Origin: Planktothrix serta PCC 8927
Lineage (GTDB): Bacteria; Cyanobacteriota; Cyanobacteriia; Cyanobacteriales; Microcoleaceae
DNA: 53,889 bases
Direction: 5' to 3'
Assembly (NCBI RefSeq): GCF_900010725.2
Contig: NZ_LR734878.1
Span: 318,411-372,299 of the forward strand
In this document: positions 42,982-51,869 of the stretch, piece by piece
Numbering within the stretch: position 1 is the stretch's first letter
Layout: each line of letters opens with the position of its first letter
Program-made: the position numbers and the translations under genes
Notes under the pieces: model-generated
What the model was told of the DNA's origin: nothing
The model's input: the letters and a program-made list of their open reading frames with translations, nothing else
Databases searched by the model: none

Positions 42982-43701
42982 ATGAGTGAAATTCGTGTTG
43001 TCCTTGTAGAAGACCATGATTTGACACGGGTAGGGTTGCGAACTGCCCTACAACAGGAAACTAATATTAAGGTTGTTGGGGAGGCAGCTAATGGAAAGAG
43101 TGGTTTAGAAATTCTCAAACAAACTCAGCCGGATATTGCCATTATTGATATTGGTTTACCGGATATGGATGGGATTGAATTAACTCAAAAATTCAAACAA
43201 TATATTGCTGGGGGTGGTGTCCGGGAAACAAAAGTTTTGATTCTGACCATGCACGATAATGATGATGCTGTGATTGGTGCTTTTGCAGCAGGTGCAGATT
43301 CTTATAGTGTCAAGGATGTTAGTATTGATAAACTCAAGGATGCGATCAATACAACCTATGAAGGAAATTCTTGGATTGATCCGGTAATTGCCCGGACTGT
43401 TTTGAAACAAGCGAAGAAAAAACAACCGGATATTCCGGCTCCTTCTGATCAGAAAACGGTAATGATCAATGCGGTAGAACCTGAATATCAAGAATTTCTG
43501 CAATCTTGTCCTTTAACCGAACGGGAATTAGAGGTTTTAGAGTTAATTGTTGCCGGACGAAGTAACGCTGAAATTGCTGAAAAACTTTATATTACTGTGG
43601 GAACTGTTAAAACTCATGTTCGCAGTATTTTGAATAAGCTCTGTGCCGATGATCGTACTCAAGCTGCGGTTCGAGCTTTGCGTTCAGGTTGGATTGAGTA
43701 G
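42982..43701 (+). CDS. NarL/LuxR-family response regulator
   Basis: A 239-residue regulator. Receiver: VVLVEDHDLTRVGLR with acidic pair E/D, phospho-Asp in IAIIDIGLPDMDGIEL (about 54), Thr in LTMHD and Lys in YSVKDV. DNA-binding domain: LTERELEVLELIVAGRSNAE and LYITVGTVKTHVRSILNKL (about 174-225), the GerE/LuxR HTH. ATG 42982 follows AAGGAAAATTG. Divergent neighbour of the REC-kinase at 41702, which may phosphorylate it. The following 820 bases are gene-free. Confidence 0.93.
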   Translation: MSEIRVVLVEDHDLTRVGLRTALQQETNIKVVGEAANGKSGLEILKQTQPDIAIIDIGLPDMDGIELTQKFKQYIAGGGVRETKVLILTMHDNDDAVIGAFAAGADSYSVKDVSIDKLKDAINTTYEGNSWIDPVIARTVLKQAKKKQPDIPAPSDQKTVMINAVEPEYQEFLQSCPLTERELEVLELIVAGRSNAEIAEKLYITVGTVKTHVRSILNKLCADDRTQAAVRALRSGWIE

Positions 43702-44524
43702 ATTTTTCTGCGTTAGTTAGAGTTAGAATGAGGGGTTTTTAAAATAGTTTTAATTTTAAAACCAATTAAGATATTAAAAATCACCCTTTATTCTAACTTT
43801 ATTTCAGTTTAATATAATTTATTGTGTTGTTAAACTTTTCTGAAATAATAAAATATATTTATGAATTCAATGGGCGAGTTAATTGCAAAAAAATTAGGAT
43901 TTATTCGGTTTTCAAATTAATTTGATAAAATCTATAACATCAGGCATTAAAAATATTAATTTAATCTAATAAATTTATCTTTTATGCGTCTTATAAATAG
44001 GAAATTAATATGTTAAAAATCCCATTAAACCCTAAGTTAATGAGATCGGCAAAAATAATATTAGAAATGCCAAGTTTGATACAAATATTTTTATTTTTTA
44101 CTCGATTAATTAATTTTGTTCAAAACATAAATTTACCATTTTCATCCTTAAATTTTTTATGATTTACCCAAGAGTATTTAAAGCATTGATTTTAATTAAT
44201 GCCCAAATAATGCTATCAGTTTGTTTGAATTATATCCTCAAAAAATCTTTTTATAATTGGACATAAAACTCCAATCTTAACAATTTTTATCCGTTGAGGG
44301 TATAAAAGCACTATTTCCATCCTTTGTTCAGAATTTGAAAAAGCTTTCATTGCTTAAAGTTTCTGAAAATAGGACAAAAGTGAACTGAACAATCAGAGCT
44401 TAAATCTTGGGCTTTGATTGAATTGAGTGATCATCCACAATATAAACGATCCTGCCTCCTAGCTGCCTCTACCACAAGGTACATTTAATCGCAGGAAGTG
44501 AATAGTTGACAACGTTTAGGGGGG
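43702..44524. other. Very AT-rich 820-base gap
   Basis: No convincing gene. The only candidate is a 50-codon frame at 44010-44162 on the plus strand (MLKIPLNPKLM start, AGGAAATTAAT before the ATG), with no recognisable content. The region may mark deletion scars from the transposon fragment that follows. A small RNA cannot be excluded. Confidence 0.4.
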
Positions 44525-44539
44525 TTATGTTATAGTATC

Positions 44540-45071
44540 TAGTAAAATAGCTAGAGTCCGTGAAGACTTTCTACACAAGCTATCTCGCAAAATAGCATAC
44601 GAAAACCAAGTTATTTGTGTAGAAGATTTGGCAGTTAAGAATATGGTTAAAAATCCCAACTTGGCAAAAGCTATTAGTGACCAAGGATGGGGGATGTTTC
44701 TAACCCTGCTTAAATACAAAGCTGAGAGATTTGGTCATACTTATCAAGAAATTGGTCGTTTCTTCCCATCTTCTCAACTTTGTAGTGAAACTCTACTACC
44801 AATCCCAATATTGCAGCATGGTTATGATTCATTGGGTGTAAGGTTTGTAGATTGTCCACACTGCCAGAAACAGCATGATAGAGACATCAATGCTGCTATA
44901 AATATTAAAAATGAAGGTTTGCGACTGTTGGCGTTAGGAACTAGCGCTGCTGCCCTTGGAGGGGATGTAAGACCAAAGTCTTCAGGACGTAAAAAATCCA
45001 TGAAGTCCGAGGCAGTCCCCATTGAATTGGGAAGCCCACACCCTATCTGTACTCAGATGGGTGTTGGGTAG
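44540..45071 (+). pseudogene. tnpB remnant (IS200/IS605 family), 5' truncated
   Basis: The frame is open from about 44525 and encodes the C-terminal part of a TnpB: KIARVREDFLHKLSRKIAYE, then VICVEDLAVKNMVKN with the RuvC-II glutamate, and HDRDINAAINI with the RuvC-III aspartate. The N-terminal half with the RuvC-I aspartate is absent. The first zinc-finger pair is damaged: LCSE is followed by TLLPIPIL instead of a second cysteine. The 3' end holds a CCCACACC...GGGTGTTGGG hairpin and GTTCAC, a typical right end. Nuclease activity is not expected. Confidence 0.85.
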
Positions 45072-45168
45072 TTCACTAAGTATCTCCAGACTCAAAATAA
45101 AGTTCCTAAATTTAACGAGAACCAAGGAATCAAGGATAAAATCAAGAAAATCATCAAAATAACGAGAA

Positions 45169-45197
45169 AACCTGATCATATTGATCAAGTTTTTTTC
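45169..45197 (+). terminator. Intrinsic terminator before the orphan receiver gene
   Basis: AACCTGATCA TAT TGATCAAGTT (one mismatch) followed by seven Ts. It would stop transcription leaving the tnpB remnant. Confidence 0.75.
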
Positions 45198-45336
45198 GTT
45201 TAGTTTGTTAATCTTTTAAAAACAAAAAGTCTCGATTTACATCGTAAGACAGATAGCAGGGATTGTGGTTTTCGTTTACGATAGGTAAAACGATGAAGTT
45301 AAATTGATAAACTCATGTCTTTACAAGTTTGATTTT

Positions 45337-45786
45337 ATGTGTAGCAGGTCAAATTTTAATTACTGGCAATCCAAGTCCATTCTAGTGGTTGATGATTCTC
45401 TTGATATTTTGTTCTTAGTAGAAGCGGTTTTACAGGGAGCGGGCTATAGCGTTAGATGTGCTGAGAATGGCTACATTGCTTTAGATCAGGTAAAAGAATC
45501 TCCTCCCGATGTCATGGTTGTAGATTTGATGATGCCCGGTTTAAGTGGCTATGATGTGATTCACAGAATTCGCCAAAATAGCGACTTACCTTTTATTCCT
45601 ATTTTAATGATGACAGCTTGTAGTTTTTTTGAAGTTAGACAGGAATCAAAAGGGGAAGCAAATGGCGTAATTTACAAACCGATTGATATTGATGAACTTC
45701 TAAATCAAGTGAGTTTTATGCTCCAACTTCAACAAAAAAAGACTGAACATCAACTGAGTTCGACATTCAGGGAAAAATCAGCGTAA
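45337..45786 (+). CDS. Single-domain response regulator
   Basis: A 149-residue receiver with short unstructured ends. ILVVDDSLDILFLVEAVL gives the acidic pair, VMVVDLMMPGLSGYDVIHR the phospho-Asp (about residue 69), LMMTAC the switch threonine and VIYKPIDIDELL the lysine. No output domain. The ATG at 45337 is used because it gives a typical CheY-like length; a TTG 11 codons earlier is possible. It ends 32 bases from the convergent stop of a large hybrid kinase and may receive phosphate from its HPt domain. Confidence 0.88.
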   Translation: MCSRSNFNYWQSKSILVVDDSLDILFLVEAVLQGAGYSVRCAENGYIALDQVKESPPDVMVVDLMMPGLSGYDVIHRIRQNSDLPFIPILMMTACSFFEVRQESKGEANGVIYKPIDIDELLNQVSFMLQLQQKKTEHQLSSTFREKSA

Positions 45787-45818
45787 GGGATGGAATTTGA
45801 TCAATTTTAGGTCGATTT

Positions 45819-48746
45819 TCAGGAAAGTTCCTCTTGAACAAAAACTTGAACTCGGCTCAAATGCTGTTGTAATTTCTTGACTAATTCTGTTGTACCTTCT
45901 ATATTTTGTTGAAGAGCGAGATCTTCAAGTTGTTTAGCGATTTCAGGTATTTCTAAGATTCCCGCCGTTGCACTTGATCCCTTCAAGGCATGAGCTTGTT
46001 GTTTGATGCTCGTAAAATCTTGATTGATAATCGCTTGCTCCAAGGTCTGAATTCGCAATTGAGCTTGTTCTATGAATAAATAGAGTAGTCTTTGTTGAAG
46101 TTGAAGATTTCCTTTGAATAAACGATTTAGACGTTCTAAATTGACAGGAATTTCAGCGATTGTTAAGGTGCTCATAGGACTTGATTCTAAGGTAGAGGTG
46201 TCAGGTACAAAAGCAGGTTGTAGATCGGCCGAATTCACCGAATGTAGAAAGGAAGGTTTAGAATTAGGGGCTGAGAGTCGAGAATAACTCCAGCGCTGCA
46301 ATATTTTTCCGAGAGCATTCAATTCTACGGGTTTACTCACATAATCATCCATTCCGGCTTCTATACAACGTTCTCGATCTGAAGACATAGCACTTGCTGT
46401 GAGGGCGATGACGATCGGTTGTCGCTGGCTAATTTCAGGATGCTGACGTAAGCGTTGAGTTGCTTGATAGCCATCTAAAATTGGCATTTGACAGTCCATG
46501 AGAATGATATCGTAATTATTATAGGTTAATCGCTCTAAAACGGTTTGTCCATTATTAACTAAATCAGCCTCATAACCCAAAAGTTTGAGTTGGCTCAAAA
46601 TCACTTTTTGATTGATGGGATCATCTTCGGCGAGCAGGATTTTTAGGGGATGAGCTTGGGGGTTAAAGTGGTGTTCTCTGGTATGAAAAGTTTCTAGGCG
46701 ATGAGTTTGGTGTTGCCATTGATGTAAACGAGTTAAAATAGCGGGAGATTTAAGATTTAGAGTAACCACTAAGCTTTGTAAAAAACGTAAGGGCGCAACG
46801 GGTTTTAATAGGTAACTATAATCCCCTAAATTAATCACTTGTTCGGCGCGATCGCGTTGATTAATTTTACTCATTAAAATCATTTTTGTCGGGGTTTCTC
46901 CCTGATAGTCATGTAAAGCCCGAACTAATTTAACGCCCTCTCGATTTAATAAGGGTAAATCAATTAAAATTACCTGATAAGGATGACCCTGTTGGATAGA
47001 AGTTTTCCAAACCGTTAAAGCCGTATTACCATCCTCAACTTCATCTACCTCAATTCCCCAACTTTGAGCAAAGGAACAAACAGATTGACGAACTAAAGGA
47101 TTGCTATCAACCACTAATAATTTCACCTGTTCCAACTCTGGAACTCGGTTTGAAATCAAGGTTTCAGCTTTAGAAAATTCTACGTTAAACCAGAAGTTAG
47201 AACCTTCACCTAAACAACTCTCAAACCCTATTTCTCCCCCCATCATCTCAACCAAATGTCGGCAGATCGAAAGTCCTAAACCCGTTCCTCCATATTGACG
47301 ATTGGTAGTAGAACTAGCCGGGGAAAAGGGTTTAAAAATCTGAGACTGGAATTCCGTAGAAATGCCAATTCCGGTATCTTTGACCGAGAACTTAACTTTA
47401 ATTGTATCAGCATAGTCCGCTAATATTTTAATTGTTAAAATAATGTTACCCATTTCGGTAAATTTAATCGCATTACTAATAAAATTCAGGAGAATTTGAT
47501 GTAGGCGTAGGGGATCTCCCTTTAGCTTTCGGGGTAAAGGGTTATCAATTAAGACAATGAGTTCTAAGTTTTTTTCTTCGGCTTTTATCGTTAATAAATC
47601 CAGGACAGTTTCAATACAGCTATCTAAATCAAAATCAACCGTTTCTAAACGCGCTTCTCCGGCTTCAAGTTTAGAAAAATCTAAAATTTCATTAATCACG
47701 GTCAATAAATGTTGAGCGCTGCAATAAATTGTTGAAGTATAGTCTCGTTGTTGGGAGGTGAGTTGAGTTTCTAAGAGTAATTCAACCATTCCCAAAACCC
47801 CGTTCATCGGGGTGCGAATTTCATGACTCATTTGGGCGAGAAAGTGGGATTGATATTCCGCCGATTGTAGTGCTGCTTCTCGCTGTTCAATCAGTTGACT
47901 AATGGGTGTTGTGACTAAAATAATCCCCCCGATTTCACCGGGTTTTTTATACCAAGGTTGCATCGCCCAACTTTGCAGAATTTTAGTTCCATCCTGCCGT
48001 TCCCAAATATCTTCTAATTCGGAAATGGTTTCACCCTGGAGCACTTGTTGATAAGCCGTTTTCCACTCGGATTTTAAATCAGGAAACAGATCATAATGGC
48101 TTTTTCCTAAAATCAATTGACCTTCTAAGTTATATTGAGAAAGCCAAGCTTGAGAATAGGCTAAATAGCGCATTTGAGAATCAAAAATAGCAATTGCTGT
48201 GGGCAGCTGGGAAATGAGTTGCCTAATGGAAATAGCCCCATTTTCCCAAAGGGAGTTGGGATCTTCTGCATAACCATTGAGCAGTAAACCAATAATTTTA
48301 CCTTGGGGGTTTAACCAAGGATTAATATTCCAATAAATTAATTCTTCCTGTCCGTTATAAGTAGGAAGCAACTGTTGTAACTGAATCGATTTTTGGGTCG
48401 TTAAAACATAGTTATAAAGTATTGCTACTTCTTCCTGTATAGAGGGAGGAACACATAACGCTAAGTAATTTTTACCCCAAACTTCATGACGTTGCCATCC
48501 ATAACGTTTTGCCGCGCTAGAATTCCATTCTTGAATTCGGTAATCTAGGGATAAACCTATGACCATACAGTCAATTTGTTCTACCATTGACTGTAATTCA
48601 GTGAAGTTCGTTTTCCAGCCCAAGGCTAATTGTCTTTGTTGCCAAGCCCATCCGAAAGCAACTAAGACTAAACTGGTTAAAATGAAGTATAAAATCACAA
48701 CTGTAGGCTCAAGAATGAATAAAAAAGGGAAAACGGGGGCTAACAT
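45819..48746 (-). CDS. Membrane-anchored hybrid histidine kinase with two receivers and HPt
   Basis: A 975-residue multistep phosphorelay kinase. N-terminal hydrophobic segments (about 5-35, [20 protein letters not shown]) anchor it. Two PAS domains (about 50-165 and 185-290) precede HisKA with His in [18 protein letters not shown] (about 308) and HATPase_c ([24 protein letters not shown]). The first receiver ([10 protein letters not shown]..., Asp in VILIDLPLL) lacks one of the acidic pair and may be degenerate; the second is canonical ([27 protein letters not shown]). A C-terminal HPt domain carries [19 protein letters not shown] 48746 is chosen over a TTG three codons earlier. The partner may be the convergent single receiver. 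Confidence 0.93.
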   Translation of the reverse strand: MLAPVFPFLFILEPTVVILYFILTSLVLVAFGWAWQQRQLALGWKTNFTELQSMVEQIDCMVIGLSLDYRIQEWNSSAAKRYGWQRHEVWGKNYLALCVPPSIQEEVAILYNYVLTTQKSIQLQQLLPTYNGQEELIYWNINPWLNPQGKIIGLLLNGYAEDPNSLWENGAISIRQLISQLPTAIAIFDSQMRYLAYSQAWLSQYNLEGQLILGKSHYDLFPDLKSEWKTAYQQVLQGETISELEDIWERQDGTKILQSWAMQPWYKKPGEIGGIILVTTPISQLIEQREAALQSAEYQSHFLAQMSHEIRTPMNGVLGMVELLLETQLTSQQRDYTSTIYCSAQHLLTVINEILDFSKLEAGEARLETVDFDLDSCIETVLDLLTIKAEEKNLELIVLIDNPLPRKLKGDPLRLHQILLNFISNAIKFTEMGNIILTIKILADYADTIKVKFSVKDTGIGISTEFQSQIFKPFSPASSTTNRQYGGTGLGLSICRHLVEMMGGEIGFESCLGEGSNFWFNVEFSKAETLISNRVPELEQVKLLVVDSNPLVRQSVCSFAQSWGIEVDEVEDGNTALTVWKTSIQQGHPYQVILIDLPLLNREGVKLVRALHDYQGETPTKMILMSKINQRDRAEQVINLGDYSYLLKPVAPLRFLQSLVVTLNLKSPAILTRLHQWQHQTHRLETFHTREHHFNPQAHPLKILLAEDDPINQKVILSQLKLLGYEADLVNNGQTVLERLTYNNYDIILMDCQMPILDGYQATQRLRQHPEISQRQPIVIALTASAMSSDRERCIEAGMDDYVSKPVELNALGKILQRWSYSRLSAPNSKPSFLHSVNSADLQPAFVPDTSTLESSPMSTLTIAEIPVNLERLNRLFKGNLQLQQRLLYLFIEQAQLRIQTLEQAIINQDFTSIKQQAHALKGSSATAGILEIPEIAKQLEDLALQQNIEGTTELVKKLQQHLSRVQVFVQEELS

Positions 48747-49143
48747 ACAGTTCAAGTCTATCGACTTGATTTTGACCCAAGTTTCTACACTTTAGCTGAA
48801 TCTATTGTATAACTGTCAGTCTAATTTTATTAGATTTACAGAAAAAAAGAAAAGAGTGTCTGCGAATCTAAAAAATACCTTAGCACAACTCAACAGGTTT
48901 GGGATGTAATGAGTGTAACACTCCTGAATCAGCAAAAACCGGGCAGAGGAAAATAGATTAGGATTAGGTTAGACTCATCAATAACCCTAACAAAGCAGAA
49001 TTGTATTAAATCAATAGAACCAATAGAACTGTGTCGAAAGTAACTTGAATATTATACGAAAAATGTCTAGGTAACTCGCTCAGTTACCTAGACAAAACAT
49101 CATCTTTCAGTGTTCAACTGCTCAACAATTGAAAACTTATTCA
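48747..49143. other. Gap with CsbD terminator
   Basis: About 397 bases between the hybrid kinase start and the csbD-type stop. It should contain the kinase promoter near 48780-48840. A strong hairpin lies at 49065-49093. No gene is visible. Confidence 0.45.
49065..49093 (-). terminator. Intrinsic terminator of the CsbD gene
   Basis: GTCTAGGTAAC/GTTACCTAGAC, 11-base perfect arms with a 7-base loop. Read on the minus strand it is followed by ATTTTTCG, so it suits the CsbD gene ending at 49144. Confidence 0.8.
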
Positions 49144-49332
49144 TTAATGTTTATCGATCTCTTTTTTTACCCCATCTTTAGTATCTTCAACGGCGTGCTT
49201 TGTAGAAGCTTCAGCTTGCTTCATTTTTCCTTCGGCTTGATCTTTAGGATCGCCCGTAATATTTCCTGCCGCTTCTTGGACTTTTCCTTCAACGTTTTTG
49301 AGGGTAGCTTTTCCTTTTTGTTCAGCGCTCAT
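49144..49332 (-). CDS. CsbD-family stress protein
   Basis: A 62-residue hydrophilic protein with the CsbD pattern: MSAEQKGKATLKNVEGKVQE, AAGNITGDPKDQAEGKMKQA, then a Lys/Asp-rich tail. CsbD-like proteins are small, abundant, disordered or helical stress proteins of unknown mechanism. The ATG is preceded by GGAGATCAATAATT. It is divergent from dps across a 366-base gap, so the two stress genes could share regulation. Confidence 0.9.
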   Translation of the reverse strand: MSAEQKGKATLKNVEGKVQEAAGNITGDPKDQAEGKMKQAEASTKHAVEDTKDGVKKEIDKH

Positions 49333-49698
49333 AATTATTGATCTCCAAAAAATTAAATGGCTTAACTGTCTTCAGAATAAATTCAATATTCAAAACAGCA
49401 TTTATCAACTTTTCATACTGTAATAAATTTTTCTAAATTCTTCCATCTATCTTCCGACGGATTAGCCAGTTTAAGATGAATTAACCCTGTTTTGTAGAGT
49501 TTGTTGGGATCGGTTATTCTCCTGGAATTATTGAGAATTAACTTATTTCTGAAGTCTATCTTTAGATAGATTTCAGAAAAATTTGAGGAGATAAAACCCT
49601 TAAACTCCTAGAGTTATCTCACAAGATAGATGTTTAAAATAAACAAAACTTGTTTGAATAGAAAAGACATTTACGGATTAAACAGGCGGTTTAATATT
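49333..49698. other. Divergent CsbD-dps promoter region
   Basis: An AT-rich gap of 366 bases. The notable content is the palindrome TCTATCTTTAGATAGA at 49555-49570, 129 bases before the dps start, extended to near-perfect GAA...TTC ends. No coding frame is supported; the longer frame into dps from 49630 is not needed. Confidence 0.5.
49555..49570. promoter_or_regulatory. Palindrome upstream of dps, identical to that at 31584
   Basis: TCTATCT TT AGATAGA with flanks that extend the symmetry (GAAG...  ...TTTC). The same 16 bases precede the XRE gene at 31663. A shared operator for a stress regulator is the simplest reading. Confidence 0.45.
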
Positions 49699-50244
49699 AT
49701 GCCCAATTTGAATATAGGTTTAACCGAAGATCAACTCCAAGGCGTTATCGAGTTATTAAATGCAGATGTAGCCGATCTATATTTGCTGTTGATCAAAACT
49801 AAAAAATACCATTGGGATGTGGTTGGGCCTCAATTTCGTACCCTACATCAACTCTGGGAAGAACATTATGAAGCCTTAACCGAAAGTATAGATGCAACGG
49901 CGGAACGAGTTCGGATGTTAGGCGGTTATCCCGTGGGTACGGCGGAAGGATTTTTAAAACTAGCCTCGATTCAAGAACACGCAGGCGACCTTCCAAGTAC
50001 AACAGAAATGGTTAAACGATTAGTGAATGATCATGAGCAAATTATTCGCAATCTTCGTGAACAAATTGATCAATGTGCGGAAGAATTTCGGGATGCGGGA
50101 ACAGCCGATTTCTTAACCGGATTAATGGAGCAACATGAACAAATGGCATGGATGTTACGTTCCTTTATAGAAGGGGATTCTGTAGAATCCGATGGTAGAC
50201 GAGTTAATGCGGGTAAAAAAGGAGTGGCGGCGAGTGTAATGTAA
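49699..50244 (+). CDS. dps: Dps-family ferritin-like DNA protection protein
   Basis: A 181-residue Dps. Family residues are YLLLIKTKKYHWDVVGPQFR and LHQLWEEHYEALTESIDATA, where His and the Asp/Glu pair make the intersubunit ferroxidase site (H around 35, D around 62, E around 66), and MLGGYPVGTAEGFL. Dps dodecamers oxidise and store iron with peroxide. The ATG at 49699 gives the normal start MPNLNIGL; AGGCGG lies 12 bases before. The C-terminal tail (VNAGKKGVAAS) is basic. It has a candidate operator upstream and a rhomboid gene 96 bases downstream. Confidence 0.93.
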   Translation: MPNLNIGLTEDQLQGVIELLNADVADLYLLLIKTKKYHWDVVGPQFRTLHQLWEEHYEALTESIDATAERVRMLGGYPVGTAEGFLKLASIQEHAGDLPSTTEMVKRLVNDHEQIIRNLREQIDQCAEEFRDAGTADFLTGLMEQHEQMAWMLRSFIEGDSVESDGRRVNAGKKGVAASVM

Positions 50245-50260
50245 ATACGTTTAATTCAAA

Positions 50261-50304
50261 GTTAACAGTTGACAGTTGATTGTTGACTGTTGACTGTTGA
50301 TTGT
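50261..50304. repeat. TGTTGAC-type heptamer array
   Basis: Tandem variants of GTTGACAGTTGA and TGTTGACTGTTGAC between dps and the rhomboid gene. Related to the GTCAACA array at about 41687-41708. Confidence 0.75.
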
Positions 50305-50340
50305 TTTTCTCCCTATTCCCTTCAGATTAGGAAAAGATCA

Positions 50341-51069
50341 ATGGTTCCTTTAAAAGATGAAAATCCGATTCAAATCACACCAATTGTCACTTATATATTA
50401 ATTATTATTAATGTATTGGTTTTTTTCTACGAGTTAAGTTTAACTCAAACTCAATTGGAGCAATTTTTTCAGTTATATGCAGTAATTCCGAATCAACTTA
50501 CAGCCACTTTTGAGGGGGTGGCGGTGGGTCAATCCGTACCGGAACCTTTGACTTTAATTTCCTCTCAATTTCTTCATGCAGGATTTATGCACCTTGGTTT
50601 TAATCTGTTATTTTTATGGGTTTTTGGCAATAATATTGAGCAGCAATTAGGACATATTAAATTTTTAATCTTTTATCTTCTCTGTGGAGCTTTAGCGGTT
50701 TTGACTCAATGGTTTTTCTCTCCTCAATCTTCCATTCCTTCTTTAGGAGCAAGTGGAGCCATTGCTGGGGTGATGGGAGCTTATATTCTCAAGTTTCCCC
50801 AAGCGAAAATTTTAACCTTAATACCATTAGGATTCTTTTTCTATACGATTCGAGTTCCCGCTATTTTCTTCCTAGGATTCTGGTTTTTTCAACAAGCTTT
50901 TAATGGATTTATTTCGTTAGGTGTTCCTGCTAATGTAGGAATGCAGGAAGGCGGTGTCGCCTATTGGGCACACGCTGGCGGATTTATTTTCGGTGCAATT
51001 CTGGGCCCCTTATTAGGCTTATATTCCCGTCCTTCCCCGACTAGAAAATTTGATCAATATTGGCAATAA
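50341..51069 (+). CDS. Rhomboid-family intramembrane serine protease
   Basis: A 242-residue polytopic protein. Six hydrophobic helices; HLGFNLLFLWVFGNNIE gives the conserved His/Asn of the oxyanion region (about residues 85-100), GASGAIAGVMGAY the nucleophilic Ser (GxSG, about 140) and YWAHAGGFIFGAILG the catalytic His (about 215). Full catalytic set, so it should be active within the membrane; substrates unknown. The ATG at 50341 is used; the frame extends upstream only into a repeat array. A large loop (about 40-80) between helices 1 and 2 is typical. Confidence 0.92.
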   Translation: MVPLKDENPIQITPIVTYILIIINVLVFFYELSLTQTQLEQFFQLYAVIPNQLTATFEGVAVGQSVPEPLTLISSQFLHAGFMHLGFNLLFLWVFGNNIEQQLGHIKFLIFYLLCGALAVLTQWFFSPQSSIPSLGASGAIAGVMGAYILKFPQAKILTLIPLGFFFYTIRVPAIFFLGFWFFQQAFNGFISLGVPANVGMQEGGVAYWAHAGGFIFGAILGPLLGLYSRPSPTRKFDQYWQ

Positions 51070-51163
51070 TTTGATGATATAGCGATGATATAGCAGTCGC
51101 GCCTGGGGTGTTAAAACATAGAGTGATGCTAAAATCTAAACTTTTGTCCCTCTTTTTCTGCGG

Positions 51164-51198
51164 TGTTCCCTGTTCCCTGTTCCCTGTTCCCTGTTCCC
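51164..51198. repeat. TGTTCCC heptamer array
   Basis: Five exact tandem TGTTCCC units, ending three bases before the stop codon of the minus-strand TMEM14 gene. Complement of the GGGAACA family. Confidence 0.92.
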
Positions 51199-51200
51199 TG

Positions 51201-51524
51201 CTATAACACAGTTTGTAGTTGATATCCCATCATAGCAACGGCTATAAAACCCGCAATAATCATTAATCCAGATGGCATAAATTTACCCGTTTTGAGTAAA
51301 CGAGAAATAAAGGTAATAATCAGAAAAACCGACATAACAATCGAGAAGATTAATCCCCAACTTATCCCTTGAATTTGGATAATCCCGCCTAAAATTAGTA
51401 AAATTCCCGTCGAACAACCTGCAAATAGAGAAATCTTACTTTTGGCTTTAGTATAACCTATAATCCCACCGACAATAGCTAATAAGCCGTAGGCGATCGC
51501 AGCAATTATTCCTAAATTCATCAT
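51201..51524 (-). CDS. TMEM14-family small membrane protein
   Basis: A 107-residue protein with four transmembrane helices, matching TMEM14/Tmemb_14 (PF03647): IIAAIAYGLLAIVGGIIGYT, AKSKISLFAGCSTGILLILG and TGKFMPSGLMIIAG. Plant relatives (FAX1) export fatty acids from plastids, so lipid traffic is possible here. Two tandem ATGs (51524, 51521). The TGTTCCC array touches its 3' end. Confidence 0.88.
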   Translation of the reverse strand: MMNLGIIAAIAYGLLAIVGGIIGYTKAKSKISLFAGCSTGILLILGGIIQIQGISWGLIFSIVMSVFLIITFISRLLKTGKFMPSGLMIIAGFIAVAMMGYQLQTVL

Positions 51525-51869
51525 TACTCCTTTTGATCAAACAATTACAAACTTCTTTTATACAACCTTATGGGATAGATAGATTAACAATTGTTCTAAA
51601 TTGTATCAAAAATTAAAATTTAAAGTTGTAAAAATTTATATATAGCAATCCGTGTAGGATTTGTGAAAAAGTTTTGTAGGGGTGATGTCCCTCCAAACCC
51701 TCTTTGCGCCTGGGTTTGGAAGGACATTACCCCTACGATAAAATATTACAACCTATTTAGGACTGCTATAGAGTGATTTCTTCAGGAAAATTGGGTAACT
51801 TCGGCGAAACTTAGTTATTGAATTCGTCAAATTTTGGTAAAATGGAAAGTCAATAGTTAACTTATTCCT
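51525..51869. other. Gap with MITE-like element before the DUF815 gene
   Basis: About 345 bases. The middle holds the MITE-like element at 51641-51770; the last 100 bases should carry the promoter of the DUF815 gene. No gene. Confidence 0.6.
51641..51770. repeat. MITE-like element with TATAGCAA ends, second copy
   Basis: About 130 bases; left end TATAGCAA, right end CTGCTATA (one mismatch). The central palindrome GTAGGGGTGATGTCCCTCCA ... GGACATTACCCCTAC is at 51676-51736. Same design as 30801-30939. Confidence 0.75.
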
